DNA from: JAEUPI01 sp046348365
GTDB taxonomy: Bacteria; Pseudomonadota; Gammaproteobacteria; Burkholderiales; Burkholderiaceae_C
Assembly: GCA_046348365.1 (NCBI GenBank)
Contig: JAXMEL010000001.1
Span: 682,001 to 746,000, forward strand
DNA: 64,000 nucleotides
Direction: 5' to 3'
Shown: positions 18,512 through 26,969 of the stretch, one piece after another
Position numbering within the stretch: the first letter of the stretch is position 1
Layout of the letters: the number at the start of each line of letters is the position of its first letter
Notes under the pieces: model-generated
Told to the model about the DNA's origin: nothing
What the model saw: the letters and a program-made list of their open reading frames with translations, nothing else
Database searches by the model: none
Made by a program: the position numbers and the translations under genes

Positions 18512-21500
18512 CCCGAACCTATCGATGCAACCGGTCGACTTCGACCCTTTTGCCGACACCGTCGGCGTGTCGTTGCCTCTGACGGAGCCGCAGCGGGAGA
18601 TGTATGTCGCTGCGCAGATGGGCGTCGAAGCGTCCTGCGCCTACAACGAATGCTTCGTGCTGCGGCTGCGCGGCCCGCTTTCCGCGCAGTCGATGGAGTC
18701 TGCGCTTGCGGCGGTGGTAAATCGCCACGACGCATTGAGATTGCGAATTGCCGGCGATGGCCAGACGCAGGAGATTCTCGAGTCGGTCAGCGTCGCGCTG
18801 CCTCTCGTCGATCTGAGCGCCATGTCGGATCGCGAACTCGGCGAAGAGGTCGATCGCCTGATCGACTGCGAGACCCATACGCCATTCGAGCTGAGCGCTG
18901 CTCCGCTGTGGCGGGCGCAATTGGTCCGCGAGCGGGTCGACTTGCACCGTTTGATCTTCACGGCCCACCATCTCGTCTGTGATGGCTGGTCGTCGGCCGT
19001 GATCTTCGACGACCTCGCCAGCGCGTATGCCGCTGATCGATTCGGAATGCCCGCCGAGATGAAGCCCGCGGCGTCGTATCGTGATTTCGTCGCGTCCACC
19101 GAAGAACCCGACATCGCAACCGAGGTGAAGGCCGCCGAGGAGTACTGGGCGCGGCAATACTCGATAGGCGTGCCGCAGCTCGACTTGCCGCTGGACTACT
19201 CGCGTCCACCGCTGAAGACCTATGTGGCGGCACGCGAAGTGCTGCGTATCGACGAGGCGCTGTACGCCGATTTGCGAAAGATGGGGGCGAAGAATGGCTG
19301 CACGCTCTTCGTGACATTGCTCGCGGCCTTCCAAGCCGTGGTCGCCCGACTGAGCGGATGCAACGAATTCGTGGTCGGCATACCGATGGCCAGCCAGGCC
19401 CTGCAGCAGAACGGCCACCTTGTCGCCCATGGCGTCAACACCGTCCCCTTGCGCTGCAGGGTAGACGTCGAGCATTCGTTCAGCGCATTGCTGAAGGCGG
19501 TCCGCACGACCTTCCTGGACGCGCAATCGCACCAGCGGCTGACGTTCGGCAGTCTCGTCCAACGCCTGAAGCTGCATCGTGATCCATCACGTACGCCTTT
19601 GGTCGATGTGATCTTCAACATCGACAAGATCGGCGCCGATTTCGATTTCGGGGAGCTTGCGCTGCAAGGGATCGAAGCCCCGAAGGCTTTCGTCAACTTC
19701 GAGTTGTCGATCAACGCGCTCGACAGTGGGCGAGACATCGTACTGAATTGCGACTACAACGCAAACCTGTTCAAGGCCTCGACGATCGCGCGTTGGCTCG
19801 GTCACTTCAGACAACTGCTGTCTGCGGTGACGACCGACCCTGAGCTGCCGGTCGCGTCCGCATCTCTTCTGGCGCAGGCCGAGCGCGCGGCGCTGCTGAC
19901 GACCGCGGAATCCGCTGTCGAACATGCCCTGAGCAGTGTTCTCGTGCATCAGGCCTTCGAACAGCAGGTTCAGCGCAGTCCGGGGGCCATCGCTCTTGTC
20001 GCTACCGCGCCGGACACACCGCGACAGGAGCTGAGCTTCGCGGAATTGGATTCGCGCGCCAATCGTCTGGCGCACCTGCTGCGCCAACGCGGGATCGGTC
20101 GTGGCGCGCTGGTGGGCATCTGTCTGAACCGCTCGGCGCAGATGCTCGTATCGCAGCTGGCGATTCTGAAGGCAGGGGCCGCCTACGTACCGCTCGATCC
20201 GACCTACCCGGGCGAGCGGCTCCGGTACATGGCACAGGATGCTCAGCTCGCCTTGCTGATCACCGAGTCGTCGCTCGTCGACATCATCGCCTGGCCGCAC
20301 GAGCGCTCGGTGCAGATCGACACCGACGCCCGTGCGATCGCCGCCCTGTCGGGTTCGAGCCTGGCGCCGGACGCTGCGCTCGACGCTCGCATCGAGGATC
20401 CTGCCTATGTGATCTACACGTCGGGCTCTACCGGAAGCCCTAAGGGCGTCGTCGTCCCGCACCGAGCTGTGGTCAATTTCCTCGGCAGCATGGCTTCGCA
20501 GCCGGGCCTGACGTCTGAAGACCGCCTGTTGGCGGTGACCACCTTGAGCTTCGACATTGCAGTTCTCGAGCTGCTGCTGCCGCTGACCGTCGGTGCGTGC
20601 GTCGTATTGGCCGACAGCAAGCAGGTGCTCGACGGCAATGCGCTGCACGAGTTGTTGCTCGGAAACGGCGTGACTGTCATGCAGGCGACCCCAACGACAT
20701 GGCGCATGCTCATCGACGCCGGGTGGAAAGGCACGCGCAGTTTCAAGGCCTTGGTCGGCGGAGAGAGCCTTCCCACCGATCTGGCTCAGCAGCTGCTCGG
20801 CCGCACGGCCGAACTCTGGAACATGTATGGCCCGACCGAAACGACCGTTTGGTCCACTTGCTGGAAGGTCGAGGCCTGCGAAAAGGGGATCTCGATCGGT
20901 CGCCCCATCGCGAACACTCGAGTCTATGTTCTCGATGAGCACGGCCACGTCGCGCCGATCGGGATTTCGGGCGAGATCTACATCGGCGGAGCGGGTGTGG
21001 CGCTGGGCTATCTGCGCCGGCCGGAACTCACCGCCGAACGCTTCATCGACGATCCGTACCATCCTGGGCACAAGCTCTACCGGACGGGTGACCGCGGCTG
21101 CTGGCGAGACGACGGACTGCTCGAACACCAGGGTCGATTGGACTTTCAAGTCAAAGTGCGCGGCCATCGAATCGAATTGGGCGAAATCGAGTCGGTTCTC
21201 GCCGGCCATGTGAAGGTGGCCCGCACCGTGGTGCTGGTGCGTGAAGATCAGCCCGGGGACCAGCGCCTCGTCGCTTATGTCGTGCCGAAGACCGAGATGC
21301 CTGCAGCCAGCGAGTTGCGCGAGCATCTGCGACACAGGTTGCCCGAGTACATGCTGCCGCAGCACTTCGTGACGCTCGACACGATCCCGACCCTTCCCAA
21401 CGGCAAGATCGACCGGAAGGGCCTGCCGCGGCCCACCGAGGCCGATGTGGCCAGCGCGCGCGGATTCGTCGAGCCGCGTACCGACGCGGAGGTCGCGATC

Positions 21501-21827
21501 GCGGGAATCTGGAAGCGCCTGTTGGGCATCGAGCATGTGAGCACAACTGACAACTTCTTCGATCTGGGCGGGCATTCGCTGCTGGCCACACGTGCCGTCG
21601 ACGAAATCAAGAAGAAGCTCAACATCCCGGCCAGCGTACCTCGATTGCTCATGGAGACGCTTGCGCAGATCGCCCGTGGTGCCGAACTGCCGGCCGCACC
21701 CGAGCCACGGATTCCGGCAAAGCGCAAGGGTTGGCTCGAGAAACTGACCGGTGTCTTGGGCGGAGGCATGTACGTTGGGGCCGTTTGGCTCTTCGAAACG
21801 CCTGACTGGTGCGTGCTACCCCTTTAG
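18504..21827 (+). CDS. Non-ribosomal peptide synthetase, C-A(Gly)-T, no release domain
   Basis: The protein has 1107 aa. The ATG at 18504 overlaps the PKS stop by 8 nt. The C domain (about 20-460) has SLPLTEPQREMYVAAQMG and HHLVCDGWS (His155-His156), the type usually found directly after an aminotransferase in MycA/McyE-like systems, so it probably accepts the beta-amino acyl chain. The A domain (about 480-985) has YTSGSTGSPKG at 638, FDIAVLE at 683 and NGKIDRKGLP. Its specificity residues read D-I-L-Q-L-G-M-V-W-K, closest to known glycine codes. The T domain carries GGHSL with Ser1025. After it only about 80 residues follow, without a thioesterase, reductase or terminal C domain. Release must therefore occur in trans or to an acceptor; the two hydrolases further down the operon are candidates. 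Confidence 0.93.
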   Translation: MSDPNLSMQPVDFDPFADTVGVSLPLTEPQREMYVAAQMGVEASCAYNECFVLRLRGPLSAQSMESALAAVVNRHDALRLRIAGDGQTQEILESVSVALPLVDLSAMSDRELGEEVDRLIDCETHTPFELSAAPLWRAQLVRERVDLHRLIFTAHHLVCDGWSSAVIFDDLASAYAADRFGMPAEMKPAASYRDFVASTEEPDIATEVKAAEEYWARQYSIGVPQLDLPLDYSRPPLKTYVAAREVLRIDEALYADLRKMGAKNGCTLFVTLLAAFQAVVARLSGCNEFVVGIPMASQALQQNGHLVAHGVNTVPLRCRVDVEHSFSALLKAVRTTFLDAQSHQRLTFGSLVQRLKLHRDPSRTPLVDVIFNIDKIGADFDFGELALQGIEAPKAFVNFELSINALDSGRDIVLNCDYNANLFKASTIARWLGHFRQLLSAVTTDPELPVASASLLAQAERAALLTTAESAVEHALSSVLVHQAFEQQVQRSPGAIALVATAPDTPRQELSFAELDSRANRLAHLLRQRGIGRGALVGICLNRSAQMLVSQLAILKAGAAYVPLDPTYPGERLRYMAQDAQLALLITESSLVDIIAWPHERSVQIDTDARAIAALSGSSLAPDAALDARIEDPAYVIYTSGSTGSPKGVVVPHRAVVNFLGSMASQPGLTSEDRLLAVTTLSFDIAVLELLLPLTVGACVVLADSKQVLDGNALHELLLGNGVTVMQATPTTWRMLIDAGWKGTRSFKALVGGESLPTDLAQQLLGRTAELWNMYGPTETTVWSTCWKVEACEKGISIGRPIANTRVYVLDEHGHVAPIGISGEIYIGGAGVALGYLRRPELTAERFIDDPYHPGHKLYRTGDRGCWRDDGLLEHQGRLDFQVKVRGHRIELGEIESVLAGHVKVARTVVLVREDQPGDQRLVAYVVPKTEMPAASELREHLRHRLPEYMLPQHFVTLDTIPTLPNGKIDRKGLPRPTEADVASARGFVEPRTDAEVAIAGIWKRLLGIEHVSTTDNFFDLGGHSLLATRAVDEIKKKLNIPASVPRLLMETLAQIARGAELPAAPEPRIPAKRKGWLEKLTGVLGGGMYVGAVWLFETPDWCVLPL

Positions 21828-21927
21828 ATCGAGACCCACACAAGCCGGAGTACGTAGCCCCGTCGGAGGCCGGCACGGCCTCAGGCGGCTCGCCACGGTC
21901 AAGAAAGGTTTGATCCACTCTCCTCCC

Positions 21928-22641
21928 ATGGAATTGCCGTGCGCCGAGCGGTTGTCGCACCTTGCAGGTCGTGATGTGTTGCTTTGGTGCGTCGACCTCG
22001 ATCGATACGCGACGACCGTCGCTCTAGAAGGCTTTTCGTCCGACGAACAGGCTTTCGCGGCGCGGAAGGTGTTTGCTCGCGATCGCTCGCGCTACCTCGC
22101 TTGTCGCCACGCTCTGCGCCGACTGCTCGGCGCGAGCGTGGGCCTGGCGCCCGCGGACGTACGAATCGACATCGACGAAGGCGGCAAGCCCGTGCTGGCC
22201 GGGGGTTCACCCGTCGAGTTCAATGTGAGCCATAGCGACCATGTCGGACTGATCGGTTTGAGCTGGGCGTATCCCATCGGCGTCGATATCGAGACCGATC
22301 GAGTCATCGACGATGTGGAGTCGTTGGTCGAACTGCATTTCACGGACGGCGAGCGCGCCGAGTGCGCCGCCGCCGGATCCATCGATCACCGGCGTTTTCT
22401 GACGTGCTGGACTCGCAAAGAGGCGGGCCTCAAGGCACTTGGCATCGGCCTTGTCGCCGAACCGGCAACTATCCACACGGGGTGTGCACCGTGCACGCTC
22501 AGAACGTCGCTCGAAACGGCCTCGGATCGCTGTGAGGTTACAGTCTACCCGGTGAGTGCTCCCTCAGACACACTGGCGGCAGTGGCGCTGGCCCATCCTG
22601 CCGATGTCGCCCTTGCCCGCCGCAGCTTCGTGCCTCGATGA
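21928..22641 (+). CDS. Sfp-type 4'-phosphopantetheinyl transferase
   Basis: The protein has 237 aa from the ATG at 21928. It has the three family motifs: FNVSHSDHVGLIGL, GVDIETDR (Mg2+-binding Asp and Glu) and FLTCWTRKEAGLKALGIG. It transfers phosphopantetheine from CoA to the serines of the T and ACP domains encoded just upstream, turning apo-carriers into the active form. An AAGAAAGG at 21901-21908 is rather far from this start; an in-frame TTG at 21910 is too close to it, so the start is not certain. It lies 100 bp after NRPS 2 and overlaps the next gene by ATGA, so it belongs to the operon. It may also serve the free carrier protein at 32965. Confidence 0.93.
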   Translation: MELPCAERLSHLAGRDVLLWCVDLDRYATTVALEGFSSDEQAFAARKVFARDRSRYLACRHALRRLLGASVGLAPADVRIDIDEGGKPVLAGGSPVEFNVSHSDHVGLIGLSWAYPIGVDIETDRVIDDVESLVELHFTDGERAECAAAGSIDHRRFLTCWTRKEAGLKALGIGLVAEPATIHTGCAPCTLRTSLETASDRCEVTVYPVSAPSDTLAAVALAHPADVALARRSFVPR

Positions 22642-23450
22642 CCCCGTTCTACTTTGGCGCCGTCGATCGACAGCTGTTCGGGCTGTTCCAGGGCGCGGGG
22701 TCGTCCGCGCCAAAGGCCGTGTTGCTCTGCAATCCCTACGGACAAGAAGCGATACGGACGCACCGCATGTACCGCGTTCTCGCTGACCGGCTGGTGCGCG
22801 CCGGCTACGACGTGCTCAGATTCGACTACTTCGCGACCGGCGACTCCGCCGGAGATGATGCGGCGGGTGAGCTCGCCCAGTGGACCGAGGATATCGCCCG
22901 TGCACATGCGGAGCTCCTTCGTCGCTCGTCGGCCGACCAGGTCACCTGGGTCGGGGTCCGCCTTGGTGCCACTTTGGCGATCAAGGCAAGCGCCGCTGCG
23001 GCTCGGCCACCAGACCAACTGGTGCTGTGGGAACCCATTGTCGACGGCATGCAGTATCTGCACGAGCTGTCCGAGCGATTCGTTCAAACGCTCGAGACCA
23101 GCTACGACGTCCCCAATCCGCCATGGCGCGCGATGATGGCTCGCGGCGGATTCGATCTGCCTCGAGAAGGGGTTGGATTCGAGGTGGGTGAACGCCTGCG
23201 TCAGCAACTCGGTGAACTGACGCCTGCGTCGCTGCCGAGGCCGGTCGCCGCCCGTTGCGACGTGATCGAAAGGGAGCCACGACCTGATGTTGACGCCCTG
23301 GTCCAGGTCTGGAAGCGCGGCGGGCTGACGCTCACCGAAGCTCGTGTGGCGCATGATTTCGATTGGCTGGCTGCTGAGGCACTCAGTACTGCACTCGTGC
23401 CTGCGCAGGTGGTTCAAGCGTTGATCGAACGAATCACCGGACGCCGATGA
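22638..23450 (+). CDS. Alpha/beta hydrolase with Arg at the nucleophile elbow
   Basis: The protein has 270 aa; its start overlaps the PPTase stop by ATGA. The early part (KAVLLCNPYGQEAIRTHRMYRVLADRLVRAGYDVLRFDYFATGDS) is the typical beta3-alpha-beta4 of S33/DLH-like alpha/beta hydrolases, and resembles the hydrolases that accompany exosortase A loci (TIGR03100/TIGR03101). The expected nucleophile elbow GxSxG is G-V-R-L-G, so an arginine stands where Ser, Cys or Asp should be. If the assignment is right, the protein is either non-hydrolytic or uses another residue. In this operon it could act as a docking or transfer partner for the product. Alternative: an acyltransferase-like enzyme of the same fold. 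Confidence 0.75.
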   Translation: MTPFYFGAVDRQLFGLFQGAGSSAPKAVLLCNPYGQEAIRTHRMYRVLADRLVRAGYDVLRFDYFATGDSAGDDAAGELAQWTEDIARAHAELLRRSSADQVTWVGVRLGATLAIKASAAAARPPDQLVLWEPIVDGMQYLHELSERFVQTLETSYDVPNPPWRAMMARGGFDLPREGVGFEVGERLRQQLGELTPASLPRPVAARCDVIEREPRPDVDALVQVWKRGGLTLTEARVAHDFDWLAAEALSTALVPAQVVQALIERITGRR

Positions 23451-24295
23451 GAGAAGTCGCGCTGAGCCTGGGGCCGGGTCAGAACCTCGTCAGCGTGCTG
23501 ACCGAGCCCTCGCAGCCGCGCAAGTCGGTTGCGGTGATCTTGCTGAATGCCGGTGTCGTCCACCGAATCGGGCCCCATCGAATCGGTGTGAAACTCGCCC
23601 GACATCTGGCAAATCGCGGCTACACCGTGGTGCGCTTCGACGCTTCCGGCGTTGGCGACAGCCGCCCTTCTCGCGACAGCGCGTCGTTCAAAGAGCAAGC
23701 GACCCTCGATGTTCGCGCAGTCATGGACTACGTGCAGCGCGAGCACGGCCTGAACTCAGTGGCACTGTTCGGGATCTGCGCCGGAGCAGCGAATGCGTAC
23801 CAGGCGGCCCTGGTCGACGATCGCGTCACGGGGCTCTTCATGCTGGACGGCTACTCGTTTCCGACGCTCAAGAGCCGATGGATCCAGTATGTGGTGCGTG
23901 TTCGCAAGATCGCGCCGATGAGGTTGCCGGTCACTGCGTTGCGCCACGCGCGTCACGCGTTCTCGGCGATTTGGCGGCGGAGCGAAGAGGCGGACGACGC
24001 GGCTCCAGTCGCAGAAGCGCCGTCGCAACCGACGCGCGAGCAGTTTGCGCGCGGAGTTCAAACTTTGGTTGACCGGGGAGTACGCCTTGCCGCCCTGTAC
24101 TCCGGGAGCGTCTTCAGCGAGTACGTCTACCCGCAGCAGATGCGCGATGCGTTCAAGTCGTACCGATTCGTCAAGCAGATCATCTGCTACTACGAACCGG
24201 GCATCGACCACCTGGTGACTCCGCTCGTCGCACAACGACGTCTCGTCGAGATCATCGGAGACTGGCTGTCGTCAGTCGGCCCCTCCGGGTCGTGA
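23447..24295 (+). CDS. Alpha/beta hydrolase with a probable Cys nucleophile (trans-release candidate)
   Basis: The protein has 282 aa; it overlaps the preceding hydrolase by ATGA and is the last gene of the NRPS/PKS operon. The fold is indicated by AVILLNAGVVHRIGPHRIGVKLARHLANRGYTVVRFDASGVGDS, followed by LFGICAGAANAY, a nucleophile elbow G-I-C-A-G with Cys in place of Ser, as in dienelactone hydrolases. A late conserved block PGIDHLVTP supplies a possible catalytic His. With no thioesterase domain in the synthetases, this protein is a reasonable candidate for releasing the finished chain. It also resembles the exosortase-A-associated hydrolases, so it could act on the EPS precursor. The fold is well supported; the role is inferred. 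Confidence 0.75.
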   Translation: MREVALSLGPGQNLVSVLTEPSQPRKSVAVILLNAGVVHRIGPHRIGVKLARHLANRGYTVVRFDASGVGDSRPSRDSASFKEQATLDVRAVMDYVQREHGLNSVALFGICAGAANAYQAALVDDRVTGLFMLDGYSFPTLKSRWIQYVVRVRKIAPMRLPVTALRHARHAFSAIWRRSEEADDAAPVAEAPSQPTREQFARGVQTLVDRGVRLAALYSGSVFSEYVYPQQMRDAFKSYRFVKQIICYYEPGIDHLVTPLVAQRRLVEIIGDWLSSVGPSGS

Positions 24296-24343
24296 ACCAC
24301 ATCACGGCCTAACGGCTCGTTTCTCCGGTTCGTCGACTCGAAG

Positions 24344-24363
24344 GGCACCCACTTAGAGGTGCC
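24344..24363 (+). terminator. Weak hairpin after the NRPS/PKS operon
   Basis: GGCACC and GGTGCC form a perfect 6-bp stem with an 8-nt loop 48 bp after the last operon gene. No T-run follows, so termination would be weak or Rho-assisted. The position before the next promoter is the main support. Confidence 0.3.
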
Positions 24364-24482
24364 GCCGAGCTCGCAGCGACCGCAACAGGACCTCCGAAGC
24401 AGGGGGTCGGTTACCTGTGGACACCAATCGTGGCCTGTCTCCACGTAAAGTCCCAACATCCAACTATTGGTGACTTGACGTG

Positions 24483-26867
24483 ATGAATCTGCGCACCCTC
24501 CTCGGCCGAGTGGCCGGCACCAGCTTGTTGCTCTTGATGGCCGCGTGCGGTGGCGGGGGTGGGAGTGATCCAGCAGCGCCCGCGACCTTCACCATCGGCG
24601 GCACGGTCTCGGGCCTGGCCACCGGCCAGCAGGTCACGCTCAACAACAACGCCGGCAACCCCACCACGGTCACCGCCAACGGCGCGTTCACCTTCAGCAC
24701 CGCCGTGGACTCCGGCGGCAGCTACGCGGTCACCGTAGGCACCCAGCCCACCGGTCAGACCTGCACCGTTTCCAACGGTTCGGGTGCCGGTGTCAACGCC
24801 AACGTCACCAACGTCACGGTCACCTGCTCCACACGAACCTTCACGATTGGTGGCACGGTCTCGGGCCTGGCTGCAGGCCAGCAGGTCTCGCTCAACAACA
24901 ACGCGAGCAATCCGACCGCGGTCACCGCCAACGGCGCGTTCACGTTCAGCACGCCCGTGGCCTTCAACGGCAGCTATGCGGTCACCGTGGGCACGCAGCC
25001 CACCGGTCAGACCTGCACGGTCTCCAACGGCTCGGGCGCCGGTGTCAACGCCAACGTCACCAATGTCACGGTCACCTGCTCGACCAACACCTTCACCATC
25101 GGCGGTACGGTCTCGGGCCTGACCGCCGGCCAGCAGGTCACGCTCAACAACAACGCGAGCAACCCGACCACGGTAACCGCCAACGGCGCGTTCACGTTCA
25201 GCACGCCGGTGGCCTTCAACGGCAGCTATGCGGTCACCGTGGGCACGCAGCCCACCGGTCAGACCTGCACCGTCTCCAACGGCTCGGGCGCCGGTGTCAA
25301 CGCCAATGTCACCAATGTCACGGTCACCTGCTCGACCAACACCTTCACCATCGGTGGCACGGTTTCGGGCCTGACGGCCGGCCAGCAGGTCACGCTCAAC
25401 AACAACGGCGCCAATCCGACCACGGTGACCGCCAACGGCGCGTTCACGTTCAGCACTCGCGTGGCCTACGGCGGCAGCTATGCCGTCACCGTGGGCACGC
25501 AGCCCACCGGTCAGACCTGCACCGTCTCCAACGGCTCGGGCTCCGGCGTCAACGCCAACGTCACCAACGTCACGGTCACCTGCTCGACCAACACCTTCAC
25601 CATCGGCGGCACGGTTTCGGGCCTGACCGCTGGCCAGCAGGTCACGCTGAACAACAACAGCGCCGATCCGACGACGGTGAGCGCCAACGGCGCCTTCACC
25701 TTCAGCACTGCTGTGGCCTACGGTGGCAGCTATGCCGTGACCATCGGCACCCAGCCCACGGCCTTGAATTGCAGCGTGTCCAACGGCTCCGGCAGCAACG
25801 TGACGGCCAATGTGACTACTGTGATCGTCAGCTGTCGGACGGTGTACGCCTATGTGGTGAACTTCGGTGACGGCGTGAGCACCGGCAACACCATCTCGCA
25901 GTACACGGTTGGCGTCGGTGGTGCGCTCAGCGCGTTGGGTACGCCGGTCGCTACCGGAGTGGGCCCGCGCAGCATCGCGGTCGATCCCAAGGGCCGCTTC
26001 GCTTACGTGGCGAACGGCGGCGGCAGCTCGGTGTCGCAGTACAAGATCGAGGCGGACGGTACGCTTACCGGTCTTGGAAGCGTGGCAACAGGAACGTCTG
26101 TCTCGAGCGAGCCACGATCTGTAGTCGTCGACCCGACTGGCAAGTACGTCTACGTTGCGAATCTGGGTGACGACAACGTCTCGCATTTCCAGATCGATCA
26201 GACCAACGGTACGCTCACCAAGATTGCCGACAGCGCGACGGGCGTCCGGCCGTTCTTCGTCAGCGTGGACCCCAGCGGCCGCTTCGCCTACGTGGCGAAC
26301 TTCTGGGACACGACCGTCTCGCAGTTCACGATCAGCGCGACCGATGGATCGCTGACACCGATGTCCCCCGCAACGGTCACGGTGGGCACGGTGGGTGGAG
26401 CCGCCGGCGACAATCCGCTCTCGGTCACGGTCGACCCGCTGGGCAAATACGCGTACGTGACGATCTATGGCGCGAAGAAGGTGGCGCAGTACTCCATCAA
26501 TCAGACGACTGGCGCGTTGACGAGCAGCGGCAATCCGGACGTGCTGACAGGAAACAACCCGTGGCCGGCTGTCATCGCTCCTTCGGGCCAATACGCCTAC
26601 TGGGCCAACGTCTATGACGATCAGATCGCGCAGTTCAACGTCGGGGCGCTCGGTGCACTGAGCCCGATGAGTCAACCGACCGAGAGCAGCCCGGTCAACC
26701 CACAGATCGTCGTGATCGACTCGACCGGCCGCTACGCCTATGCGGTCAACAGCGGCAACGACAAGGTGACGCAGTTCTCGATAGGTGCAGGCGGCGCACT
26801 CGTGCCGATGGGTACGGCGAACGTGTCCGCAGGATCGCGGCCCTGGTCCATCGCACTGACCCGGTGA
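24483..26867 (+). CDS. Repeat-rich surface lipoprotein with a C-terminal beta-propeller
   Basis: The protein has 794 aa from the ATG at 24483 (a GTG lies directly before it at 24480). The N-terminus MNLRTLLGRVAGTSLLLLMAAC ends in a lipobox, and the mature protein starts at Cys followed by GGGGG, so it should be a lipoprotein on the outer membrane. Five tandem 84-residue repeats follow, each with FTIGGTVSGL, LNNN, ANGAFTF, SYAVT and two cysteines (QTCTVSN and VTVTCST in most copies; the last reads LNCSVSN and VIVSCRT) that could form a disulfide. From about residue 455 the chain becomes a YncE/6-phosphogluconolactonase-like beta-propeller with repeated blades (DPKGRFAYVANGG, DPTGKYVYVANLGDDNVSHFQID, DPSGRFAYVANFWD, DPLGKYAYVTIYG). 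Such proteins are common in Burkholderiales and probably act in surface display or binding. It sits between the NRPS operon and a GNAT and is likely transcribed alone. Confidence 0.85.
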   Translation: MNLRTLLGRVAGTSLLLLMAACGGGGGSDPAAPATFTIGGTVSGLATGQQVTLNNNAGNPTTVTANGAFTFSTAVDSGGSYAVTVGTQPTGQTCTVSNGSGAGVNANVTNVTVTCSTRTFTIGGTVSGLAAGQQVSLNNNASNPTAVTANGAFTFSTPVAFNGSYAVTVGTQPTGQTCTVSNGSGAGVNANVTNVTVTCSTNTFTIGGTVSGLTAGQQVTLNNNASNPTTVTANGAFTFSTPVAFNGSYAVTVGTQPTGQTCTVSNGSGAGVNANVTNVTVTCSTNTFTIGGTVSGLTAGQQVTLNNNGANPTTVTANGAFTFSTRVAYGGSYAVTVGTQPTGQTCTVSNGSGSGVNANVTNVTVTCSTNTFTIGGTVSGLTAGQQVTLNNNSADPTTVSANGAFTFSTAVAYGGSYAVTIGTQPTALNCSVSNGSGSNVTANVTTVIVSCRTVYAYVVNFGDGVSTGNTISQYTVGVGGALSALGTPVATGVGPRSIAVDPKGRFAYVANGGGSSVSQYKIEADGTLTGLGSVATGTSVSSEPRSVVVDPTGKYVYVANLGDDNVSHFQIDQTNGTLTKIADSATGVRPFFVSVDPSGRFAYVANFWDTTVSQFTISATDGSLTPMSPATVTVGTVGGAAGDNPLSVTVDPLGKYAYVTIYGAKKVAQYSINQTTGALTSSGNPDVLTGNNPWPAVIAPSGQYAYWANVYDDQIAQFNVGALGALSPMSQPTESSPVNPQIVVIDSTGRYAYAVNSGNDKVTQFSIGAGGALVPMGTANVSAGSRPWSIALTR
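24585..25844 (+). repeat. Five tandem 252-bp coding repeats
   Basis: Five consecutive units of exactly 252 bp (84 codons) encode the FTIGGTVSGL...VTCST segments of the lipoprotein. Units 2-4 are almost identical and the first and last differ most, the pattern expected of repeat homogenisation by recombination or slippage. Their number is likely to vary between strains. Confidence 0.9.
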
Positions 26868-26877
26868 TATCGAGCCC

Positions 26878-26908
26878 GGCGGCGCGCCTTCCATGAGGGC
26901 GCGTCGCC
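26878..26908 (+). terminator. Strong hairpin after the lipoprotein gene
   Basis: An 11-bp stem (GGCGGCGCGCC with GGCGCGTCGCC, one G-U pair) with a 9-nt loop lies 10 bp after the stop at 26867. It has no T-run, so I call it a terminator on position and stem strength only. It may also serve the convergent GNAT gene. Confidence 0.45.
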
Positions 26909-26969
26909 CGAAGGATCCGCCTTCATGTGCGGATCCCGATTGACGATCAGGCGCGACTCGGCGTCTCGC

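Noticed and set aside
24411..26894. An 827-codon open frame on the minus strand, antisense to the repeat lipoprotein.
   Set aside because: It mirrors the repeats and has no recognisable domain or ribosome binding site. The plus-strand frame has a signal peptide, lipobox and propeller blades. High GC plus repetition explains the long shadow.
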